DNA from: Spirochaetota bacterium
GTDB taxonomy: Bacteria > Spirochaetota > Spirochaetia > Treponematales > Treponemataceae
Direction: 5' to 3'
DNA: 64,000 nt
Assembly: GCA_023398165.1 (NCBI GenBank)
Contig: JAEWSQ010000021.1
Coordinates: forward strand, 62,001 to 126,000
This document shows positions 16,239 to 24,469 of the stretch, piece by piece; the first letter of the stretch is position 1, and every line of letters begins with the position of its first letter. The notes below the pieces were generated by a model that saw only the letters and a list, made by a program, of their open reading frames with translations, was not told the origin of the DNA and did no database searches. Both the position numbers and the translations under genes were made by a program.

Positions 16239-17036
16239 TCATTTTGAGAGAAGCATAAGACCGTTCACCAGAGATTCATCGGTAAGCGGAACCTCAAGTA
16301 ATGATAGTAAAAAATGATTTTTTGACCGGAGCGATGTTTCAGGATCAATATTAACATCCACCTGCCATGCCGAACCCAGAGCTGAGTTTAAGAAACGCTG
16401 AATGCGGGAAGAAGATACGCCCGGCGTAAATTCCCGTATATTTTTTATCAGCTGAGTAAGAATGTAAGGAATAAGATCCATATGCTGAAGTCCCGACTCC
16501 TCCCCCAATCCCTGGGCATTTCCAAAGGGAGCAAAATTAATAACTACACTGGAACCGGCTTCTATACCGAGTATGTCGTCCTGGGGGAACAAAGAGAATA
16601 CAGGAAACGCAAAAGAACTGTCCTCGAGGGCTTTGTCCTGAATCAGCGCCAAAGCCCGGTGAGTGCTTTCTGGAGCACCCAGAACTATGAGAGCCTTAAC
16701 ATTTTTACCGGCTAAAATATCAGGCAGGGAGGAAATACGCCCTGTATTACCCTCGTAATTAAAATCATCAGGAAACGAGAGCGGGAGTATTAGACCTCCG
16801 GAACTGTCAAGACCGAATGACGCTTCAAGGGAAGACAGAACAGTGCTGTAAAAAGGCTCTCCGGTATATCCGTACCCGAAAACAACAGCAACCCTATCGT
16901 CTGTTTTCTGCCAACTCTGTACTGAACAGACTTCTTCTTCAACAACACTGACAGAGGTTTCCAGAGATGTTTTATTACCGCAGCTTACTACACAAAAACA
17001 GAGAAGAAAAACAATTATTCTATTTGGACTATGCAT
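16239..17036 (-). CDS. Putative lipoprotein of unknown function
   Basis: About 265 residues with a lipoprotein signal (RIIVFLLCFCVVSCGNK, lipobox VVSC). The mature part shows alternating beta/alpha pattern (VAVVFGYGYTGEPFYSTVLSS, VKALIVLGAPEST, VINFAPFG), reminiscent of periplasmic ligand-binding proteins, but no family was recognised. The start at 17034-17036 is chosen because the lipoprotein signal begins there; AAAGG ends only 1 nt before it, and TATAAG lies 6 nt before, so a leaderless start is again possible. Divergent from the phosphate transporter gene. Confidence 0.65.
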   Translation of the reverse strand: MHSPNRIIVFLLCFCVVSCGNKTSLETSVSVVEEEVCSVQSWQKTDDRVAVVFGYGYTGEPFYSTVLSSLEASFGLDSSGGLILPLSFPDDFNYEGNTGRISSLPDILAGKNVKALIVLGAPESTHRALALIQDKALEDSSFAFPVFSLFPQDDILGIEAGSSVVINFAPFGNAQGLGEESGLQHMDLIPYILTQLIKNIREFTPGVSSSRIQRFLNSALGSAWQVDVNIDPETSLRSKNHFLLSLLEVPLTDESLVNGLMLLSK

Positions 17037-17089
17037 ACCTTTCTTATAGTAGCATATTACCATGAGTAATGCCAATAACTTCATCGACC

Positions 17090-17118
17090 TTGAATACTTG
17101 TCACTGTTCTGGTATTGT
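17090..17118 (+). promoter_or_regulatory. Leaderless-type promoter of the Na/Pi transporter
   Basis: TTGAAT (17090-17095), 17 bp, TATTGT (17113-17118), then 6 nt to the ATG at 17125. No Shine-Dalgarno. Confidence 0.6.
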
Positions 17119-17124
17119 ACCATC

Positions 17125-18780
17125 ATGAACATTATTTCCACATTTTTTCAGCTCATAGGAAGTTTAGCGTTCCTGCTATACGGGATGAAGCTTATGAGCG
17201 ACGGTATTCAGAAAAGCGCCGGTAAAACACTGCATAAAGCTCTCGGACTTATGACGAGCAACCGCTTTTTTGCCCTCCTGACCGGTCTTTTTATTACCTG
17301 CATTATACAATCTTCGAGTGCTACCACTGTCATGGTAGTATCCTTTGTGAACGCCGGTCTTTTAACCCTCAGTCAGTCAATCGGTGTAATATTCGGTGCG
17401 AACATAGGGACAACAATTACTGCGTGGATAGTTTCCTTATTTGGTTTCAAATTTAATATTGTCCTTTTCGCAGTACCGGTATTCGGCATCGGGTACATTC
17501 TCGTATCATTCAAAAAACTGAATAAACAGGGCCTCGGTGAGGCGCTCATGGGTTTCGGCCTTTTGTTTATAGGACTCGACTGGCTCGGCGATGTTATGAC
17601 CCTCGATGCTTCACAGGTTGAGTTTCTGCAGTTTTTCACCGGTCACGGCTACCTGAGCATTCTTGCAGGGGTTTTTGCAGGATTGCTTATAACCATGATA
17701 ATTCATTCATCTTCGGCTGCTACTGCAATTATATTAACAATGTCCTATAACAAGCTCCTTCCCTGGGAGTTTGCCGCTGCAATGGTTTTAGGCAGCAATA
17801 TTGGAACGACAATAGATGCAGTTCTTGCTTCTATAGGAACTAAGGTCAATGCACGGCGCGCGGCTCTTATTCATGTGCTTTTCAACGTCATAGGTTCTGT
17901 GGCAGCTATTATCTTCTTTAAACCGTTTCTTGCGTTAATCGATCTAATTGTCCCGGGTTCCGTTGACGATTCCATAACAACACATATTGCAATGCTTCAC
18001 ACGGTATTTAATGTTATAAACAGTTTACTGTTCTTGCCCTTTGTTAACCAGCTTTCACTTCTTTCAGAGCAGATCATTAGACCGAAAAAGGGGGAAACTC
18101 CCGACACCTACAAACTGGATTTTGTGCCGCCCGGAATGAAGGAAAGCTACGAAGCGTATATTATCCGGGCAGAAAAAGAAATATCAGATATGACCGACGT
18201 TGTTATTTCTATGTTTAATACAATACAAAAGGGTTTTACTGACAGAACTGCAACATATGTATCCCAGAACATTGACAACCTTTCTAAACAGGAAGATTAT
18301 GCCGACCAGATGCAGGAACAGCTTTCGAAATTCCTTGTTAACTGCTCTCAGCTTCCTATTACTGAAAAAACAAAAAATAATTGTTCCATGATGCTGCGCA
18401 TTGTTGATGATCTTGAAAGCATAACCGATGAATGCTACAGCATTGCCCTTCTATTAAAACGCAGTATTGAGAAAAATATGAAGTTCTCAGAACAGGACAT
18501 GGAACGGCTGGAACCCTACGGCGAACTTGTTCAGCAGTTCCTTGATTTTATTAAGAAAAATATAAATAAAAATCTTTCAAATGAGCAGTTGAAAATGGCG
18601 GAAGTACTCGAAGAACAGATAGATTCCTTCCGTAAAAATCTTAAAAAAATTGCGCGGAAAAGACTTGAAGACGGCGCGGATGTACGTTCAGAATTGTTAT
18701 ATATAGATCTTGTGCGCGATGTTGAAAAAATAGGGGATCACGCCTTCAGTATTTCTGAAGCGCTTGCCCAGACAAAATAG
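17125..18780 (+). CDS. Na/Pi cotransporter family protein with PhoU-like tail
   Basis: About 551 residues. Two inverted NptA/PNaS repeats, each with the QSSSATT signature (CIIQSSSATTVMVVSFV; MIIHSSSAATAIILTM) and GANIGTTITAW/GSNIGTTIDAV, build about nine membrane segments; residues 340-551 form a PhoU-like helical tail. The family couples phosphate movement to Na+ at the inner membrane; bacterial members of this group often handle efflux or homeostasis. The start MNIIST is supported by the promoter ending 6 nt before it; a start at 17062 would add 21 unconserved residues. The gene ends 8 bp before a strong terminator. Confidence 0.87.
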   Translation: MNIISTFFQLIGSLAFLLYGMKLMSDGIQKSAGKTLHKALGLMTSNRFFALLTGLFITCIIQSSSATTVMVVSFVNAGLLTLSQSIGVIFGANIGTTITAWIVSLFGFKFNIVLFAVPVFGIGYILVSFKKLNKQGLGEALMGFGLLFIGLDWLGDVMTLDASQVEFLQFFTGHGYLSILAGVFAGLLITMIIHSSSAATAIILTMSYNKLLPWEFAAAMVLGSNIGTTIDAVLASIGTKVNARRAALIHVLFNVIGSVAAIIFFKPFLALIDLIVPGSVDDSITTHIAMLHTVFNVINSLLFLPFVNQLSLLSEQIIRPKKGETPDTYKLDFVPPGMKESYEAYIIRAEKEISDMTDVVISMFNTIQKGFTDRTATYVSQNIDNLSKQEDYADQMQEQLSKFLVNCSQLPITEKTKNNCSMMLRIVDDLESITDECYSIALLLKRSIEKNMKFSEQDMERLEPYGELVQQFLDFIKKNINKNLSNEQLKMAEVLEEQIDSFRKNLKKIARKRLEDGADVRSELLYIDLVRDVEKIGDHAFSISEALAQTK

Positions 18781-18787
18781 ATAAAAA

Positions 18788-18824
18788 AAAACCGGAAACC
18801 GATGCCGTTTTTCCGGTTTTTTTT
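18788..18824. terminator. Intrinsic terminator (probably bidirectional)
   Basis: AAAACCGGAAA pairs with TTTTTCCGGTTTT, followed by a T-run on the plus strand and, read in reverse, another T-run. It lies between the convergent Na/Pi and MBL genes. Confidence 0.85.
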
Positions 18825-18839
18825 GCCGTTATCAGTTTG

Positions 18840-19490
18840 TCAGCAAATAGGATTTTGCGACAACGTAAAGCCGTACCGTCCGTGACCGGGGAAAACCATT
18901 GTATCAGACGGTAAAAGGCACAGGCGTTTAAGACTGCGCATTATTGCGTTTTCATCGCCGTTATAAAAATCGGTTCTGCCCCACCCCATATAAAATAAGG
19001 TGTCGCCGCATATAAGTGTTTTTTGAGTTTCACTATACAGACAGATTGAACCCGGCGAATGTCCCGGCGTATGAAGTATTTTCCAATCCTTTTCAAATAC
19101 ATCGCCTTCACTAAGGTACGCATCAGCTTCCGGCAGATCTGTAAAAATTCCCTCTTCAGTCAATTCGGCATACATCTCATCAATGCCGCTTTCATGAAGC
19201 AGATTTTTATGCTTTTCAAGCGATCCTTTTCCCAAAGCCCATGAATCGAGTTCATGAATTAAGATCCGTGCTTGAGGATAGATTTTTTTCAACGGAATAA
19301 GCGAATCCAAATGGTCATAATGCCCGTGAGTTAAAACGATGAAAGCAAGATCCCATCCTTCATCGGCTATGCGTTTTGCAACTATATCCGCCTTTACTGA
19401 AGGATCTATAACAAAACAGCGTTTATCCTCAAGCGGTACTATGCATGTGTTTGTCCCGAGCAAGCCGCCTGCCAAACAAATAATACTCAT
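18840..19490 (-). CDS. MBL-fold hydrolase (glyoxalase II-like)
   Basis: 216 residues with the metallo-beta-lactamase metal site: LTHGHYDH, then PGHSPGS, LICGDTLF and PGHGRYG. This is the YcbL/GloB2-like small hydrolase group acting on thioesters such as S-lactoylglutathione analogues; the specific substrate is not visible. The protein ends soon after the last motif, short of a full GloB C-terminal helical domain. It starts 8 bp downstream of the RRM protein gene, so the two are likely co-transcribed. Confidence 0.82.
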   Translation of the reverse strand: MSIICLAGGLLGTNTCIVPLEDKRCFVIDPSVKADIVAKRIADEGWDLAFIVLTHGHYDHLDSLIPLKKIYPQARILIHELDSWALGKGSLEKHKNLLHESGIDEMYAELTEEGIFTDLPEADAYLSEGDVFEKDWKILHTPGHSPGSICLYSETQKTLICGDTLFYMGWGRTDFYNGDENAIMRSLKRLCLLPSDTMVFPGHGRYGFTLSQNPIC

Positions 19491-19498
19491 CCGGGGAT

Positions 19499-20170
19499 TT
19501 ACACTTCTTCCTGGTTTACATCGTCTGCCTGTTCATTAGAAGACATCATCGAAGAAGCATCTTCCGTATTGTCTTCTGCCGTTTCTTCTTCCCTCTTGCG
19601 GGAAAAACTTACGGTCAGTTTCCTTCCGCGGTATTCAAAGCCGTTTAGCTTGTCGATTATTTTCTGGGCATCTTCTGCAAAAACCTGAACAAAAGAATAG
19701 TTATCGAGTACACGGATATCTCCAATGCGGTCGCGTTCAAGTTCAACTGCCTGTGTAATTAAGGCAAGCAAATCACGGTGGAAAACCCGTCTATTTCTGC
19801 CGATGCTGAAAAATATTGTTTCGGCCAGTGCTTCATCGATTGTATTCCGCTTTTGTTTTTGTGCCGATTCACCGTCCGCCTCGGCTGCGCGTGAAGAACG
19901 CGGACTTCTTTCCGCTGTTTTCTGAGGGCGTCCTTCAAAACTCTTTGCTTTCTTAAAATTCTTTACCGGCCTTAGTGAACTGTCAGACATGGATTTTAAC
20001 ATATAGGCTGCAACATACGCTCTTAAAGTAAGAGGCACATTCTGCTTAAAAACTTTCTTTAATTCGTTCAATACGACAGGATCTTCCTCTGTTTTAATTC
20101 TTTGAACTGCATCCCTTAAAAATGATGCTAACTTTTCCATATCGATGGATTCTCTTGATTTAAATGCCAC
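19499..20170 (-). CDS. DbpA-type RNA-binding domain protein without helicase
   Basis: 223 residues. An N-terminal helical region (about 1-65) and a Lys/Arg/Ser-rich linker lead to a C-terminal DbpA RRM (about 120-195: FFSIGRNRRVFHRDLLALI, GDIRVLDNYSFVQVFAED, YRGRKLTVSFSRKREEE). In DbpA/DeaD helicases this domain directs the enzyme to 23S rRNA hairpin 92; here no DEAD-box domain is present, so it may act alone as an RNA-binding or ribosome-assembly factor. The tail is acidic. The start is GTG with GGAG 8 nt upstream. Confidence 0.75.
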   Translation of the reverse strand: MAFKSRESIDMEKLASFLRDAVQRIKTEEDPVVLNELKKVFKQNVPLTLRAYVAAYMLKSMSDSSLRPVKNFKKAKSFEGRPQKTAERSPRSSRAAEADGESAQKQKRNTIDEALAETIFFSIGRNRRVFHRDLLALITQAVELERDRIGDIRVLDNYSFVQVFAEDAQKIIDKLNGFEYRGRKLTVSFSRKREEETAEDNTEDASSMMSSNEQADDVNQEEV

Positions 20171-20210
20171 AGCATTAACTCCTAAAAAAAAATATACTGA
20201 TATGTACCTA

Positions 20211-21119
20211 TCAGTTTATATCCAGTAAATCAATTATAAATCCGGTTCCCGCCTGGGAAAAACCGTTCTGAAGTAGAACCGGTATGAATTGTTCCGGCAT
20301 TATTATACTGGATACTATTGCCCATCTGGTACCGCGCTCATACATTTCCGACAAACAACTGGTTAAAAGCTGACGTCCTAAACCGAGCCCCCGGTATTTT
20401 TTAACGACATATAAAGACGGCAGTATTACCGTTTTCATAGAACCTGGAATAACAGGAATTATTTTAACATAGCCTGCAAACTCGCCGCTGACAGTTTCTG
20501 CAGCAAGTGAGAAACCTGACTCTTCCGAATCATCACAGCTGTGTGAATCCCATAAATACGAAAGCGCCGCACCCAGCTCTCCATGCCACCTCTCCTGAAT
20601 TTCCTGAGCAAAATCCTCTTCACACAATTGTATCATACTTTGATCTTCCTGTGTTCCAGCTATCCGGAATGTGAAATCGTCCTGAACGACAGAATCGTAT
20701 TCCTCAATTTCCTCGCCCAGTTTTTCCAACCCCCAGGATTCACGGTGAATATTATACCAGCGGATTATGAGCTGCTTCATCTCTGCATCTTTGAATGAAT
20801 ACCACAAACGTTCCACTTCAGGATAGCTTTTTAAGGTGTTTTTAAAATTTCTGAAAACGCCTTTCCGGGACAAAAGAACAGAGCGCAGCTCCTCTCTGGC
20901 AAGAGGATTGTGAAGTACGGATACAAAGCGTTCCATCATCTTAAAGCCCGATATAGAATTCCACTCAGGCAGTTCGTAATAATCCGCTTTACAACCCGAA
21001 ACTATATCTTCTTTTTTACATAAAAGACCGGCTTTCGAATCTAAAACGTATTTACCGTTCTGATCTTCCATAGAGAAAATTATCTGACTGATTAATTCAT
21101 CCGATAACTCAAACTCCAT
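20211..21119 (-). CDS. UPF0158-GNAT acetyltransferase fusion
   Basis: 302 residues. Residues 1-130 match the UPF0158 family pattern (YYELPEWNSISGFKMMERFV, then RGxF-like RKGVFRNFKNTL, LWYSFKDAEMKQLIIRW). Residues 155-302 are a GNAT N-acetyltransferase domain (motif A: YVVKKYRGLGLGRQLLTSCL, acetyl-CoA binding R/G-x-x-G-x-G/A). The function of UPF0158 is unknown; fusion suggests it supplies or binds the acetylation substrate. No clear Shine-Dalgarno precedes the ATG. It lies upstream of the RRM gene and 13 bp downstream of clpP, all on the minus strand. Confidence 0.75.
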   Translation of the reverse strand: MEFELSDELISQIIFSMEDQNGKYVLDSKAGLLCKKEDIVSGCKADYYELPEWNSISGFKMMERFVSVLHNPLAREELRSVLLSRKGVFRNFKNTLKSYPEVERLWYSFKDAEMKQLIIRWYNIHRESWGLEKLGEEIEEYDSVVQDDFTFRIAGTQEDQSMIQLCEEDFAQEIQERWHGELGAALSYLWDSHSCDDSEESGFSLAAETVSGEFAGYVKIIPVIPGSMKTVILPSLYVVKKYRGLGLGRQLLTSCLSEMYERGTRWAIVSSIIMPEQFIPVLLQNGFSQAGTGFIIDLLDIN

Positions 21120-21132
21120 AACAAAGTCTCAG

Positions 21133-21759
21133 TTATAAGTCTTTTCTTGAAAAAGAAATCTTTCCAATAAGACCGTACTGTTTAGCTTCTTCGGCATTCA
21201 TCCAGTAATCACGGTCGGTATCTTTTTGAACCTGTTCAAGTTTTGTACCTGTTTCTTCGGAAATGAGCTTGTTAATCTTGACCCGGACTTTTTCAATCTC
21301 TGCGGCATGAATCTCAATATCGGTTGCAACGCCCTTTATTCCGCTCAGAGGCTGATGAATGAGATAGTGACTGTTCGGAAGCGCAATCCTCCGCTCTTTC
21401 GGGGACGCAAGAAGAATAAGCGCGCCTGCGCTTGCAACTAATCCCATACCGATGGTATACACAGGAGCATTAATGAAACGGATCATGTCAAAAATTGCAT
21501 AACCTGCATCAACATCGCCTCCGGGTGAATCAATGAAAACCCGTATTGGTTCATTGGAATCCGACTCCAGTATGAGAAGCTGCCTGATAATTTTTTCTGC
21601 AAGAGCCTTATTTACTTCTCCTGTCAAAAGAATCTGGCGTGTTTTCAGGAATTTTGAAGTTAACGCATCCGAGGGGGTTTCAGCCTGTTCCGGTTTTTCA
21701 TTCTGTTCTTCTTCCGGTTCTTCTCCCTCATAGCGGGAAAAAACAAGAGGTTTTATCAT
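21133..21759 (-). CDS. clpP: ATP-dependent Clp protease proteolytic subunit
   Basis: About 208 residues, ClpP fold. The nucleophile lies in GLVASAGALILLAS (usually QAASMGA), His in YLIHQPLSG and Asp in DRDYWMNAEEAKQYGLI, so the triad is complete. A Glu-rich N-terminal stretch (EGEEPEEEQNEKPEQ) precedes the core and is longer than in canonical ClpP. With ClpX/A it degrades unfolded or tagged proteins in the cytoplasm. The start at 21757-21759 follows GGAG by 8 nt; a longer frame overlapping the mazG stop (ATGA at 21810) would add 17 residues. A divergent second ClpP is possible, since spirochaetes often have two. Confidence 0.88.
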   Translation of the reverse strand: MIKPLVFSRYEGEEPEEEQNEKPEQAETPSDALTSKFLKTRQILLTGEVNKALAEKIIRQLLILESDSNEPIRVFIDSPGGDVDAGYAIFDMIRFINAPVYTIGMGLVASAGALILLASPKERRIALPNSHYLIHQPLSGIKGVATDIEIHAAEIEKVRVKINKLISEETGTKLEQVQKDTDRDYWMNAEEAKQYGLIGKISFSRKDL

Positions 21760-21806
21760 AGTACTGCTCCAAATTATATTATTCTTAAAATATACTTCAA
21801 AAATTC

Positions 21807-22679
21807 TCATTCGTCCATAGCTTTTACTTCATTCCAAAACCTGTCCAGAACCTCAAGGCCTGCATTCTCTTTAGTAAGCCCTTCTTCTTCCATTCGTTTT
21901 TCAACATAACCGAACCTTTTACGGAATTTAGCGTTTGCCCTTTCCAATGCTATCTCCGGATCTACCCCAAGGTGGCGGACGTAGTTTACAAGGGCAAAGA
22001 AGACATCGCCTGCTTCCTCTTCGACCGCGTTTTTACTAGATTGTTTAACTGCTGTCTCCAGTTCTTCAAGTTCCTCATAAACTTTCTCTTTTACCGGTTC
22101 CGGATTATCCCAGTCAAAACCTTTTTTTGCAGCTTTTTTCTGCATTTTATAGGCCTTCATGAGAGGGGGAAGCCCTGCAGAAACCTCATCAAGCACACTT
22201 CCTCCCGACCGGCCCTCAAGCCCCCGTTTAATTGCATCCCACTGGGTTACAACCTCTTCGGCAGTCTGCGCTTTTTTTCCATTTTCATGGATTTTTCCTT
22301 CAGACTCGGGAAATACATGAGGATGCCGCCTGATAATTTTTTCGTTAATATCGTTCAGCACCCCGCCCAGTGTAAAGGCTCCATCCTGCTCATACATAAA
22401 TGAAATCATTGCCGTGTTAAGAAAAACATCGCCCAGCTCCTCTTTCACATGAACATCATCATTCTCCCTGATGGCATCCACTGCCTCGAAGCATTCCTCT
22501 ATAAGATCGGATCTCATGGTGAGAGGCGTCTTTTTAATATCCCACGGACAGCCTCCAGGCGATCGAAGCCGGATAATAGTACTGTATAGTTTTTTAAAAG
22601 AAGCAGCTGCCTCTTCAAGGGTTTTCCGGTAATCATCTTCATTATAGGTTTCAATAGCGCTTGTTTTATTTGTTTCCAT
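21807..22679 (-). CDS. mazG: Nucleoside triphosphate pyrophosphohydrolase MazG
   Basis: 290 residues with two tandem MazG domains. The first has the signature LRSPGGCPWDIKKTPLTM, then LIEECFEAVDAI and EELGDVFLNTAMI; the second has YEELEELETAV and EEEAGDVFFALVNYVRHL (EExxE plus ExxD metal sites in both). It removes pyrophosphate from damaged or excess NTPs, and in some bacteria modulates ppGpp signalling. The chosen ATG at 22677-22679 sits 6 nt after TATAGT with no Shine-Dalgarno; an upstream GTG at 22703 is rejected. Divergent from uppP. Confidence 0.87.
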   Translation of the reverse strand: METNKTSAIETYNEDDYRKTLEEAAASFKKLYSTIIRLRSPGGCPWDIKKTPLTMRSDLIEECFEAVDAIRENDDVHVKEELGDVFLNTAMISFMYEQDGAFTLGGVLNDINEKIIRRHPHVFPESEGKIHENGKKAQTAEEVVTQWDAIKRGLEGRSGGSVLDEVSAGLPPLMKAYKMQKKAAKKGFDWDNPEPVKEKVYEELEELETAVKQSSKNAVEEEAGDVFFALVNYVRHLGVDPEIALERANAKFRKRFGYVEKRMEEEGLTKENAGLEVLDRFWNEVKAMDE

Positions 22680-22685
22680 AGTGCA

Positions 22686-22691
22686 ACTATA
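22686..22691 (-). promoter_or_regulatory. -10 element placing mazG on a leaderless transcript
   Basis: TATAGT on the minus strand at 22686-22691, 6 nt before the ATG. The -35 at 17 bp (GTACAG) is weak. Confidence 0.45.
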
Positions 22692-22733
22692 CCCTAAAAT
22701 CACAGGGTCTGTACATTACATTTTCCAGAGGTC

Positions 22734-22762
22734 TTGAAACACCCTTCCATGCATGATACAGT
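22734..22762 (+). promoter_or_regulatory. Leaderless-type promoter of uppP
   Basis: TTGAAA (22734-22739), 17 bp, TACAGT (22757-22762), 7 nt to the ATG at 22770. No Shine-Dalgarno. Confidence 0.6.
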
Positions 22763-22769
22763 ACGGCTT

Positions 22770-23576
22770 ATGAGTATTATTCAAGCAGTTTTATTAGGCG
22801 CTCTCCAGGGAGTGGCAGAATTTTTACCAGTATCAAGTTCAGGACACCTGACACTTGTACAGCATTTATTCGGACTGGACGATGTTCCCCTTCTTTTTGA
22901 TATAAGCCTTCATGCGGCTACCCTCCTTGCCGTAATTCTGGTTTTCAGAAAGCTCATTTGGGATTTGCTCTGTACTGCCTTCAGATGGATTATCCGTAAA
23001 AGCACAGAAGAAGATAAACCGAAACTGAAGATGATTCTTGCAGTCATTGCCGCGACCTTTGTTACAGGCGTTTTCGGCATCGTCCTTAAAAAAATTATTC
23101 CGGATCTTCCCATTCAGGTCGTTTTCGCAGGATTCATTGTTACCGCAATCCTTTTATTTGCGGGTTCAAGGCTCTCAAAAAAGAATGAAGAAAAAGCTTC
23201 TAAAGAGATAAACCTCGTTCAGGGTTTATTCATAGGCGCCGCACAGGGAATCGGCGTACTGCCGGGGATTTCCCGAAGCGGCATTACTATATCAGCATCC
23301 CTTGCTTCCGGAATTGATAGAAAAACAGCTGGAGACTTTTCCTTTATTCTTTCAATACCGGCTATTATTGCAGCCTTTGTTCTCGAATTAGGAGACCTTG
23401 ATGCCGTTGCTCAGAGTGTTTCCGCTGCTTCCCTCCTCCTGGGCTGTCTTGCAGCCTTCATTGTAGGAATCTTTGCCCTTAAATTTCTCCTCGCTCTTAT
23501 CCGCAGGGGAAAACTGGAGTGGTTTGCCTACTACCTCATCCCTCTTGCCGTTATCTGCTTCATCTTTGTCCGGTAA
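22770..23576 (+). CDS. uppP: Undecaprenyl-diphosphatase
   Basis: About 268 residues, integral inner-membrane BacA/UppP family. Catalytic motifs are present: GVAEFLPVSSSGHL and PGISRSGITI, with about seven hydrophobic segments. It dephosphorylates undecaprenyl-PP to recycle the lipid carrier for peptidoglycan and polysaccharide synthesis, and confers bacitracin tolerance. Start MSIIQAV is the conserved family N-terminus and lies 7 nt after the -10; a start at 22734 would fall in the promoter. The HAD hydrolase gene follows 6 bp downstream. Confidence 0.9.
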   Translation: MSIIQAVLLGALQGVAEFLPVSSSGHLTLVQHLFGLDDVPLLFDISLHAATLLAVILVFRKLIWDLLCTAFRWIIRKSTEEDKPKLKMILAVIAATFVTGVFGIVLKKIIPDLPIQVVFAGFIVTAILLFAGSRLSKKNEEKASKEINLVQGLFIGAAQGIGVLPGISRSGITISASLASGIDRKTAGDFSFILSIPAIIAAFVLELGDLDAVAQSVSAASLLLGCLAAFIVGIFALKFLLALIRRGKLEWFAYYLIPLAVICFIFVR

Positions 23577-23582
23577 GTTTCT

Positions 23583-24398
23583 ATGAAGAATATAAAAATT
23601 ATCGCCGTTGACCTCGACGACACACTTCTGAAAGAAGACTTATCCATATCGGACTACACAGTATCGGTACTGCGCAAGGCTGCTCAAAAGGGCATCTATA
23701 TCGTTATAGCATCAGGCAGAACCGATAACGCCATTCTCCCCTATGTGAGGAGGCTTGAACTAGCAGGTACTCAAGAGGGAAGATACATAATATCGCAAAA
23801 CGGAGCAGTCATTGTTGATCTTCACGCAAGACTCCCTATATATGAGCGTTTTGTAGATCCTTCCGTACTCGGCTATGCAAACAACGAAGCAAAAAAAATC
23901 GGTCTTTTTCCCGAAGTGTATAACGAGAGCACTATCTTCGTAGAACAGATGAACAGCTGGACGGAACTCGATATAAAACTCAGCGGGCTTAATGTGCAGG
24001 TAACCCCTTCTTTCGAAGAATACCTAAAAAAAGGGCATCCTAAAATGATTATACCCGGAGAACCTGAAGTTGTCAGCGCCTTGAAAAATAAACTTGCTCC
24101 TGTCATAGGCAGCCGCTGCGTCATGTTCACCAGCAAACCTTATTTTTTAGAAATTATGCCTCTTGCATGCGGAAAAGGGGAAGCTCTTGAGCACCTTTGC
24201 GGCGTTCTTTCTATTCCGAGAGAAGAGACCATGGCATTCGGCGACAGCTGGAACGATGAATCAATGATGAGGTTTGCATATCACAGTGTCTGTATGAGTA
24301 ACGGACTCGACGGTATAAAATCTATTTCCCGGCATGTTACATCCTTTTCCCACAATGAAGACGGGCTTGCCCGCTTTATTGAAGAGCAGGTACTGTAA
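23583..24398 (+). CDS. Cof-type HAD-superfamily hydrolase
   Basis: 271 residues. HAD motif I AVDLDDTLL, motif II IASGRTD, motif III Lys (around GHPKMII) and motif IV FGDSWNDESMM, with an alpha/beta cap between II and III as in Cof/YidA/YkrA phosphatases. These dephosphorylate sugar phosphates, FMN/PLP or other small phosphoesters; the substrate cannot be read from sequence. No Shine-Dalgarno; 6 bp after uppP. Followed by a terminator-like structure. Confidence 0.85.
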   Translation: MKNIKIIAVDLDDTLLKEDLSISDYTVSVLRKAAQKGIYIVIASGRTDNAILPYVRRLELAGTQEGRYIISQNGAVIVDLHARLPIYERFVDPSVLGYANNEAKKIGLFPEVYNESTIFVEQMNSWTELDIKLSGLNVQVTPSFEEYLKKGHPKMIIPGEPEVVSALKNKLAPVIGSRCVMFTSKPYFLEIMPLACGKGEALEHLCGVLSIPREETMAFGDSWNDESMMRFAYHSVCMSNGLDGIKSISRHVTSFSHNEDGLARFIEEQVL

Positions 24399-24447
24399 AC
24401 ACAAGGGTTGCTGTAAGCATAAATTGCTTAGGACTGTGTTTTTTTTT
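24398..24447 (+). terminator. Probable intrinsic terminator after the HAD gene
   Basis: TAAGCA/TGCTTA (24414-24419, 24425-24430) within an outer AACACA/TGTGTT pairing, followed by a T9 run at 24439-24447. The T-run overlaps the spacer of the next promoter. Confidence 0.5.
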
Positions 24448-24457
24448 AATAATACGC

Positions 24458-24463
24458 TATACT
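24458..24463 (+). promoter_or_regulatory. -10 element for leaderless CBS/ATPase transcript
   Basis: TATACT at 24458-24463, 6 nt before the ATG at 24470; the -35 at 17 bp (TGTGTT) is weak. Confidence 0.5.
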
Positions 24464-24469
24464 TCATCT

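Noticed and set aside
17062..17124. Upstream start for the Na/Pi transporter
   Set aside because: Extra residues are unlike the family N-terminus and the stretch contains the promoter.
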